The notes beneath the pieces were generated by a model. It did not search any database, was not told the DNA's origin, and saw only the letters and a program-made list of their open reading frames with translations. From Gnetum montanum (taxonomy: Eukaryota > Streptophyta > Gnetopsida > Gnetales > Gnetaceae), in assembly GCA_015680685.1 (NCBI GenBank), contig MNCI01000825.1, positions 9,625-73,624 of the forward strand: a stretch of DNA of 64,000 bases. Reading direction: 5' to 3'. Below, piece by piece: positions 56,999 through 64,000 of this stretch; positions within the stretch are counted from its first letter, which is position 1, and each line of letters begins with the position of its first letter. The translations under genes were made by a program, and so were the position numbers.

Positions 56999-57834
56999 TG
57001 ATGAGTGGCGAGATACCCCTACACTCAACCATATGAATACTAGTGTTCTCACGCATGATCCAGTCGAACTCTGTAGACGAACTAGTTGTGGCACCTAGAC
57101 AATTATCCTTAGGTCACAATTCATTGTCTTCCCACCTAGACTAGTATTATATTTTTCACGTATGGTTTAGTCTAAAGTGAGGTGTATGATGTGTTCCTAA
57201 TCTAACCGCTACTCCTGAAGGCAATGAAAAGTCATATTAAATTAACTAATCTAGGAGAGAGAGGGTAAGAAGATCTAATCTAGCCTAAGTGCAATGAGCA
57301 TCCATTCCTTGATCATTCGTACACATCTTGGACTTCGTGCATGACTACCACTAGGATTACCAAGCGCAGATCCTAGGTACGCCATTGGGTTACCAAGTAG
57401 TCACACTTAAATGCTCGTAATCAAGTCGTACTCATTCTGTGTTACTAGGAGTTTAAGGATGAGAGAAACTAATTAGGAAAGTAGTAAATAACAATTAAAT
57501 AAATAAATAAACAAAGTGAATGCTGCAATGATGAAGTAATCTCGATCTTTATTGCTAGTCATGTGTGTGTCCAAGTACGTCACACTCGAATAAAGGATGC
57601 CACACAATTACATTCACCACACTGTGGGCAGACATGGGAAAATAATCTATCTCTGGAAGGATCAAACTACCATAGCTTCGCTACAATCTAACTCCTAATG
57701 TTGAACAAGGGGGAGCCGCTTCTTATTTATAGACATTACGGTGGACTGCGTTATCATGTATGCAATATCGCAGGGGAAGACACGATATCGCGACGGATGC
57801 GATATCGCGGCCCATGCGATATCGCGGCCCATCA
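56999..57834 (-). mobile_element. 5' LTR of element A
   Basis: TGATGAGTGGCG to GGCCCATCA, 836 bases. TATA box (minus) at 57724-57731; palindrome array GCGATATCGC at about 57748-57830 between TATA and sense start. Confidence 0.93.
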
Positions 57835-57839
57835 AAGTG
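57835..57839. repeat. Right target-site duplication of element A
   Basis: AAGTG, identical to 30675-30679. Confidence 0.9.
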
Positions 57840-57900
57840 GCTATCTCAAGGAGGCTGCATCGAAGTAGTCCTATCACCATAGCCAACCAATGCTTCATCA
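57840..57900 (-). mobile_element. 5' LTR of element B, right piece
   Basis: Continues the repeats of B's U3 (GCTATCTCAAGGAGGCTGCA) to the terminal CTTCATCA, completing the LTR broken at 30679. Confidence 0.88.
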
Positions 57901-57905
57901 CTTCT
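57901..57905. repeat. Right target-site duplication of element B
   Basis: CTTCT against CTCCT at 5131-5135. Confidence 0.65.
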
Positions 57906-59215
57906 CAATGTTCTTAATTTTTGAAAAAGCTTAGCTCAATGATCAAGGACCTAAGCAGTAGAGTTTTGATTTGATGAAATTTTTGACAGCTTCTTTGAAA
58001 ATGACTAACATATTGGTTGAATAGATAGATTTTGAAATCTCATTGAACATTGCATTCCATCTTTGAATGAATTTCTATATTAGTTCAAGGGACCCTTATT
58101 GCACCTTCATGAGTTGATCTAAAGTTTTGTATAGCTTCAAGTTGTACTTAAATCAATTAATGAACTAGGTGATTAGGTCATCAAGTGAGGAGATAGATCC
58201 CCTTGACAACATCCTATACTAATCTAAGGCTTTCCCTGTCAAGGACTTGGGGAAAATTTGTAACATTGTATGAGGTCAAGCTTGTAATAGAATATACTTG
58301 GAATGGAAAGTGATAAGATGTGCATTAGCATCTCTTTTACTATTTTATTTTGTGAATTGTGGGATAGAGATGTAGGCTAGTAACATTATTTGTGATACAT
58401 AAGAGTTGATAGAATCATCTTGATAAAAGTCCATCACTTTCATGATTTGGGTGGTGGTCACCTTAAGTCTACATAGCTCATCATGTAGTCTTGGATCATT
58501 TGAAAAGCTTGGTCCAAGCTTTTTGATGCTCATATGAACCAAACCATTGGTCAAGCAATGTATGATTACATAATAGGAAATAGTGATAAAGGAATAGGAT
58601 GCATAGTTGTCATCAAAGGAATATAGGAGATATTGGAAATAGAAGCACCATGAGAAACATAGGAAACCTGAGGTCTCAATGAGGGACCAGTGGATATCAC
58701 AAATGATGATGGCATAGAAGAGATTATTTGTCAAGGCTGCATTGAGCTACATTGGGTTACTATTGTTTCATGCAAAGCAAAAGGCATTAACATGATTATA
58801 AGAACAAATTGAAAAGTAGGTTGGGTAACTTGTTTCAAGGAAGGTATAGAGGATATTTGGTTGACCATAGAATTATAATGTAATGCATTGCTAATGGACA
58901 AATCAGGGATTGATCATTGAAAAAGCTCCTCCATGTAAGGATCAGTTTCATAATATCTCCCTAATTCATCTTGATCCTCCTGATCTTGCTCCAAACTTGC
59001 TTCTTCACTAGCCAGAACCTTGTCATCAATGTTAACTAATTGGGCTGACATGTGTATATAAAACTCTATGAGTTCTATATGGTCATAGAGGGAAGACATA
59101 TGTTCCTTTCTTAATCTATTACTTGGCTTAAATTGGCATTTGGAATCTAACTCCTTACGTAGGATATGAAGATTGACTTGTATTTTAGCACAAACGAATT
59201 TGTACTCATCCATAT
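57906..59215 (-). pseudogene. gag N-terminal half, element G (Tat)
   Basis: The minus strand has the N-terminal extension DEYKFVCAKIQVNLHILRKE (59150-59213), matching E's EQYNFICVKIQASL. At 58345-58480 it has LHDELCRLKVTTTQIMKVMD, FYQDDSINSYVSQI and ISIPQFTK. The gag domain follows in pieces to 57906: SKYILLQA, PHTMLQIFPKSLTGKALD, LDDLITQFIN, FKYNLKLYKTLDQLMKV, KFIQRWNAMFNEI, VKNFIKSKLYCLG. It then stops at the edge of element B and continues at 5130. Many stops. Collinearity with E's gag is complete. Confidence 0.82.
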
Positions 59216-59389
59216 TGATATCAACATGAGCAGGATTTTAACCTAAACACCTAAGGGATTGGTGACGTTCAACAATAGTAAGGTCTTTCAAATCGTATAT
59301 ACGAGTAGAATCCTAGTTGTTATCCATGTCAACTATGTCTCATGGAAAAATAGTAGAAATAAAGGGTATAAATAAGAAGTGGCTGAAAC

Positions 59390-59690
59390 TAGGCTACAAA
59401 GTGATTAGGTAACAATTATGGTTTAGATAAGATAATAGGAGACTACCTATAACATATGACAGTAAATAGGCCACAACGTAAAATAGAAAATAGGCTACAA
59501 TGTAACATAGAAAATAGGCTACAAACAATAGGCTATAGCATAAATATAAAATTGGCTTCAGTGTAAACATAAAATATAAGAAAAACTTCAATGTAAAAAA
59601 ATATAAAAAACATGCTTTAGTGTAAATGTAACAATAAACTAGCTTTAGTGTAAATTTTAAGAAATAGGTTTCAGTGTGTTTAGGGTAGCA
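59390..59690. repeat. Leader repeats of element G
   Basis: Eight to ten imperfect copies, 20-40 bases apart, of AAATAGGCTACAATGTAA / GGCTTCAGTGTAAA between gag and PBS, the same location as E's AGCGTG repeats but a different unit. Confidence 0.7.
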
Positions 59691-59947
59691 TTGTGATTTT
59701 TGGAAAAAATGGAAAAAAAGGCTGAAACTTCAATGGGCTTAAGAGCAGTGTAATTCGAGATTTATGCTCTGTGGAAGGCATTTCTAGTGGGCATGGATAT
59801 CTCACATTGGTGATTTAAGAACAATAAATACATTGGTATCCAAGACACCAAAATCAACCAACTACATACCAAATACGTTGCAATGAAAATGGTGAAAAAA
59901 GTGGAAACCGTGATCAAACTTTGACTTTGACGAACAAAACAAGGGAA

Positions 59948-59966
59948 GGCCCTCCTTCTAGCACCA
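59948..59966 (-). other. Primer-binding site of element G
   Basis: Minus strand TGGTGCTAGAAGGAGGGCC; one transition from E's site. Confidence 0.78.
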
Positions 59967-59971
59967 AAAAC

Positions 59972-60859
59972 TATAATGATGGAAAAATTCAAGAGTTTGA
60001 GACTAAAGATCCTCATGCAAAATAGTATGATTTTAAGATCCATGGGTCTAAATGATCTGAGGTACCTTAGACTGTCTTGTTGATCACATAAGAACTTAAA
60101 AATCTATTACCAATTTAGGGCAAATGATATAAATGGGCAATGGATGTGTAACCAATAAATAGAGCACCAAATCCATAAGCAAACTAAGCATCAACAACAA
60201 CAAAAATAAAAAATATATGACCAAAAGTACTACAAATTTGTATTAATCTAAAAAATATGAGTTCAAAAAATACAAATCTATAAGCCTTTGTGGCTTTTAA
60301 TGTGTTGCACTGTGGAGGCCTCAAAAGTCTCCTTAAAATTACTATTGAAAGATATAGGGTATGGATAGGTGGGGTATGCTTCATAGTTATCACAAAGACA
60401 TATAGCTTGTTGGATTTGCGTTGAAACTGAAGGTTGTAGTAGGTCTTTAGTGTTCTTGATGGTCAACGCTAAGAAAAAATGGTTATGTGCTTTCAAGTCT
60501 TTGAATGCTCAAAATATTCAAAGTCCAAAAGTCCTTGAAGATGGTGCTACTTTCTGGTTATATAGGTTGTGGCTTACTATTTTTCATGTTGACTCTGTTT
60601 TGGCAAGTTTTTTGACATTATGCATAGCATTTTTTCAATTTACACTGGCAACAAAAATGTAGTGTATTTCATATGATTTATGCTAGATCCCACATCATAT
60701 TGACAACATGAACCTAATTTATGTTGGTTTATCATAATCAATAATATTTTTCATGCTTCATGCTATGAATTACACTTTACATTATGATAATGCTTTGGAA
60801 TTCTAATAAAATAGTATTACAAGATAGATCTCAAAAGGAAAATCAAGGTGTTTCTTTCA
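59972..60859 (-). mobile_element. 5' LTR of element G (right end uncertain)
   Basis: Begins five bases beyond the PBS at TATAATGATGG (TG changed to TA). The other copy is not in the window, so the end is a guess: GGTGTTTCTTTCA at 60847-60859 resembles the GTGTTTCA ends of the other Tat-type LTRs. No gene inside. Confidence 0.45.
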
Positions 60860-61770
60860 CTTTTGAATCTGATCAATTTTACATTCAAAATTTACATAGA
60901 AGGGGCTTAAGTTTTTTTCCTTTGGTTTTATTCTTGCCACTAGGCTTCCCTATTTACAATCAAATTTTCTTTGAGTTATTTCATGCTTCACCATATATGC
61001 AAATTGTATTATAGTGATGACATGCTTTTGTAGCCCAAAACTATTTGGTTAACGTAAAGTCAAGTGTTTGCATAATGAATAAAGCTCATTGTGGTTTCCT
61101 TAAAATTTTCAATTTTATTTTATTGAACCTTAATGATGACATCTCACTAATGAATTTATATATTAAATTTAAAAATTATTATTAATTTAATTTCTTCATA
61201 TATATTAGAATAATTTTATGGAGCTTTGCAATGATTTTGCCTTACCTAAGAAGGTCATACCTATATGGAATGGTGTTGAACCATCCAAGATATGATTGAG
61301 GAGATTTATCATTTTCCCATAAAGGATTGTAGAATGGTTTACATGTATGTTTGATTTCCATGTTGCGCCTATCCCATAATGGATTGTGACATGAAGATAT
61401 GTTTTGCTTTTTTTCCACGTGTGAACATTATACCTGTCCTGCAACAAATTGCAATAAGTTTTAATTTTTATTTTATTCTTTACATTTATAAAATACGTAA
61501 AAATTATAAAAATATCATTTTTCTACTGTGAAAACACAAGTTCCTTCACTTATATCATATGTATTATACAATTTTCATTTATTAAATGTAACGATATACA
61601 CAAGTAAACTTTGCAGTTCACATTCATGTTGTCTTCAATGTTTATGACCAATTTGCTATGCATATTATTGATAGACCTCCTGTGATCATGATAAGGAGGG
61701 CCCCTATTAATATAAATAATAGCAAAATAGAAATTACAATTCAAGCTAAAAAGGCCCTCACTGTAAGTAG
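60860..61770. other. AT-rich intergenic or decayed repeat sequence
   Basis: No coding signal; the short frames have no recognisable motifs. Three spaced AATGG(T)-type words (61270, 61332, 61378: AATGGTTTACAT, AATGGATTGTGAC) hint at a decayed repeat of about 50 bases. Confidence 0.4.
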
Positions 61771-61774
61771 TTTT

Positions 61775-62400
61775 GTTACTTAGGATCAATCCTCCAATTA
61801 GATGGTGGAATTAATAAAGATATAAGAAATATAATTGAGGCAGGATGATTAAAATGGAGACAAGGTAATGATGTTATATTTGATAAAAGAATACTAATAA
61901 AACTAAAGGACAAATTTTATAGGATAGAAAATAAATCTATTATCTTATATGGTGCTGAATTTTGGTCAATAAAAAAGAGGCATGAACAACATATCAGTGT
62001 GGTAGAAATGCTATTGCTTAGATAAATGTTGAATGTTATGAAAAGAAATAAATTGTTTAATACAAACATTAGAGAAAGACTTAGATTATCTTCTATTTCA
62101 AATAAGTTACTAGAATGGTGACTTAGATGGTTTGGACATGTACAAAGAAGATCAAACGATGAACCTATAGAAAAAGATTGTCATATAATTGTTCCTAGAA
62201 AATCCATTGAAAGAAAGACTAAAAAAGACATGTTAAAAAACAATTGAATATGATTTAAGAAATTGCAAATAAACAAAGACCAAGCTCCTCATAAATATGA
62301 ATGGTCAAAAAGAACTCATGTAGCTAATCCCATTTTATTGGAAAAAGGCTAGGATGATTATGATGATCAAATCCTTTTAAAGAATATTGAGTGAAAATGT
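61775..62400 (+). pseudogene. Non-LTR retrotransposon (RTE-like LINE), 3' end of ORF
   Basis: Plus strand: LGSILQLDGGINKDIRN with IIEAG then a TGA then LKWR, VIFDKRILIKLKDKFYR, LYGAEFWSIKKRHEQHISVVEMLLLR, then RNKLFNTNIRERLRLSSIS, LLEW, LRWFGHVQRRSNDEPI. This is the characteristic C-terminal part of plant RTE-type LINE polyproteins, downstream of the RT catalytic domain. Two Trp codons are now stops (W-to-TGA at about 61840 and 62120). It is 5'-truncated, as is usual for LINE copies; no target-site duplication was identified. Confidence 0.82.
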
Positions 62401-63100
62401 ATTTATTTCTTTTAAACCATATTTTAATTAAAACACAAATAGGAAGTATGCTTCACATCCTTTCACCATTTGTGGTACAATTGTCTCTAGGCCTTATAGA
62501 GTATGCTTAGGTTTGAAAAAGTTTTCCAACATTAACTTTATTTCACCAGTTGCAACCAACTTTTCTTACCATATTTGCTAAAGTAAATCTTGTAAATTTC
62601 TCCTTTTCACCATCATCCAAGTTTGTAGATTTAAATTCCATTATTCTTGTGATTATGTTGTCTCATAGTATTCTATTCATATTATATGTTATTAAACCTA
62701 TTATTTCAATAGTTTTGTAAATCTATTATTACATGGTTTTTAAGCTTCATTGGATGTTCACATTCAAGCGAGCAGAAAATAGTGAAAATATGAATGTATT
62801 TTGTTCTTGTCTTTTCATGCTTCTTTATTTTGTCATTATTGTATCTTACTTATTAGTGGTAAGGCCTTACAAGATAATCATATCAACAAAGTCATACTCA
62901 AAGACGTAGTGGATTTAGACTTATAAAATCACTATCATCGTAATAATAACATTATTGAGTTGTTGAGTTATACCTTACATGGTAATGAATCTACTCCTAT
63001 AAAATAATTTATAATGCTAACTATATAGCAATGTAGGAGTTGTGGTGTCTCTAAATCACATTTTCACTAGCACTACATTTAAAGGTATATTGGATTCTAC
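62400..63100. other. AT-rich stretch without recognisable feature
   Basis: No supportable gene or repeat. May include the start of the LTR that ends at 63740. Confidence 0.4.
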
Positions 63101-63740
63101 CATCTAAGTTGTGCGTGTCTAGTACTGCCTTAGTTGACTTTAGGCCGTATTATGCTCGTTTATGCTACTTAGCGTGGCAAAGCATAATAGAGCATAGAAG
63201 TATTTAACTCAAGCTATTTTATGCTCTATTTACGCTGCAAAGCATAATAGAGCGTAAAAATGGCCAACTTTACAATAAGTTATGCTTGCTTACGCTGCGT
63301 AGTGTAATAAGCGTAAAGCAACCAATCTGCAAAAAAAGAAGAAATCAATCTGCCACACTTCTTTGGACTCTGACTTTGACTTCCTTGAAGCTCATTACAC
63401 TACTCTATGTAACGAAGCGTAAACTCAGCCCTGAACAAAAAGACTTAGCGAGATGTGCGATAAGTCTTAGACTTTAAACCTTGTCGAATTCGCCGAAGTA
63501 AGTTACTTTCTGATATCGGGCTACATTAAGCAGAGTTACGCTGAACATCATTATGCTATGTTGCGTAATGTAGAGTAAAGAGAGAAAACAAAGTAAGTAA
63601 GGTTGGAATCTGTAAGAAATTTGGAGACTTGATGTTGCACGCCTCTCTGCCTTGTTCTGTCTTCTGAATTTCTGTCGCAAACTTTCGCCTAAATCGTGAA
63701 TCTTCACCCTAGGCCGATTCACAATTTTCACAGTGTTTCA
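63100..63740 (-). mobile_element. 3' LTR of a further Tat-like element I (left end uncertain)
   Basis: Ends CACAGTGTTTCA like E's LTR (GTGGTGTTTCA), and is followed by a polypurine tract in the same position. The left boundary is not visible; 63100 is a guess. Confidence 0.55.
63140..63320. repeat. Palindrome-rich AGCATAATAGAGCGTAA repeat
   Basis: Four imperfect copies, alternating orientation, of AGCATAATAGAGCATAGA / TATGCTCTATTTACGCT. For example TTTACGCT at 63229 pairs with AGCGTAAA at 63252. Further TTACGC/GCGTAA words continue to 63570. Confidence 0.7.
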
Positions 63741-63742
63741 AT

Positions 63743-63754
63743 GGCCCCTCTTTG
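63743..63754 (-). promoter_or_regulatory. Polypurine tract of element I
   Basis: Minus strand CAAAGAGGGGCC two bases from the LTR end; nearly identical to E's GAAAGAGGGGCT. Confidence 0.7.
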
Positions 63755-64000
63755 TTGATGTTTAGAGGGCTTGCCCGAAAGACGTCGACAAAGAATATGA
63801 AACACTGGATGGGTAAAAATACCAACAGCGTTCATCAACAGTTACTCAAGTGTCACCTTGTCAATGTAGAAGTGCAAAAATAAGGGAGACGGGAGCTAAA
63901 ATGGTATGCGAGGAAATTCTTACAAAGGTAAGAAGAGAGAGGTTCGGGGAAGACTCAAGTGAGGTTCGGGGAAGACTCAAATGAGTGAGCATAGTGTTTC
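63755..64000 (-). other. 3' non-coding region of element I (continues beyond window)
   Basis: Resembles E's 32890-33150. Ends with two tandem copies of GAGGTTCGGGGAAGACTCAA (about 63939-63981). Confidence 0.5.

Larger units (their letters stand above)
30680..57834 (-). mobile_element. Element A: Athila-type gag element with accessory gene, hosting element E
   Basis: Minus-strand element with 5' LTR 56999-57834, PBS 56980-56997, gag 54877-56720, 3' non-coding 53484-54870, an LTR-like promoter and accessory reading frame (50230-53483), polypurine tract 31530-31541 and 3' LTR 30680-31529. E (31588-50105) sits 46 bases from the polypurine tract. Without E about 8.6 kb remain. No RT, RNase H or integrase belongs to A. 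TSD AAGTG lies within B's 5' LTR. LTRs differ at 12 of the first 100 bases (11 transitions). Confidence 0.9.
5136..57900 (-). mobile_element. Element B: gag-only Athila-type LTR retrotransposon hosting A, C and D
   Basis: B runs on the minus strand: 5' LTR at 29717-30679 plus 57840-57900, PBS 29698-29715, gag 27684-29470, post-gag tail 17050-17602, 3' non-coding region 15415-17040 plus 6121-6708, polypurine tract near 6109-6120, and 3' LTR 5136-6108. It is interrupted by D (6714-15409), C (17608-27678) and A (30680-57834). Without the guests and their duplicated target bases about 6.8 kb remain. No RT, RNase H, integrase or intact protease is found, so B looks like a non-autonomous derivative mobilised in trans. 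LTR divergence (16 differences in the first 100 bases) is the highest of the pairs measured, as expected of the oldest of them. Confidence 0.85.

Overview
This window is plant nuclear heterochromatin made almost wholly of LTR retrotransposons of the Ty3/gypsy superfamily; I found no cellular host gene. The lineages are Athila (integrase motif WGI-D/N-FMGP and primer-binding sites matching the 3' end of tRNA-Asp) and Tat/Ogre (second, archaeal-type RNase H and long tandem-repeat spacers). This fits a land plant with a large, repeat-rich genome. I cannot name the species. A run of Ns (12340-12522) marks an assembly gap.

The layout is a set of Russian dolls, most with their 5-bp target-site duplications (TSDs) still visible. 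Outermost is element G (Tat type, minus strand): integrase tail near 1.3-1.4 kb, protease 3.1-3.7 kb, the C-terminal half of gag up to 5130, then after a 52.8-kb interruption the N-terminal half of gag at 57906-59215, a PBS at 59948-59966 and an LTR starting near 59972. The interruption is element B (Athila-like, minus strand, 5136-57900, TSD CTCCT/CTTCT). B is itself interrupted three times: by D (6714-15409, minus strand, TSD ATGTC), by C (17608-27678, plus strand, TSD ACTAT) and by A (30680-57834, minus strand, TSD AAGTG), which landed inside B's 5' LTR. A in turn contains E (31588-50105, Tat/Ogre type, minus strand, TSD GATAG/AATAG). LTR-pair divergence sampled by eye falls in the order expected from the nesting: B 16/100, A 12/100, E 11/130, C 7/118.

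C and D are full-length Athila elements with gag, protease, RT, RNase H and integrase, all broken by stops and frameshifts. B and A, once their guests are removed, are short (about 6.8 and 8.6 kb) gag-only elements without RT or integrase, so they would have depended on proteins supplied in trans. A also carries a long accessory reading frame (50230-52910, minus strand) with a plant-transposon-protein-like N-terminus and a coiled coil, placed behind an LTR-like promoter.

The most unusual object is in E. Its gag-protease block (44.3-48.3 kb) and its RT-RNaseH-aRNaseH-integrase block (34.3-37.7 kb) are separated by about 6 kb holding a gene on the opposite (plus) strand, 39026-43115, with seven recognisable GT-AG introns and its own TATA box. 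The spacer is bounded on both sides by the same 30-bp minisatellite. Because the gene is antisense to the element's genomic RNA, its introns would survive retrotransposition.

The right end (59.97-64 kb) holds G's LTR, a 3' fragment of a non-LTR (LINE, RTE-like) element at 61.78-62.4 kb, and the 3' LTR of another Tat-like element (ends 63740) that runs out of the window. The left edge (1-340) is the end of a plus-oriented Athila-type LTR.
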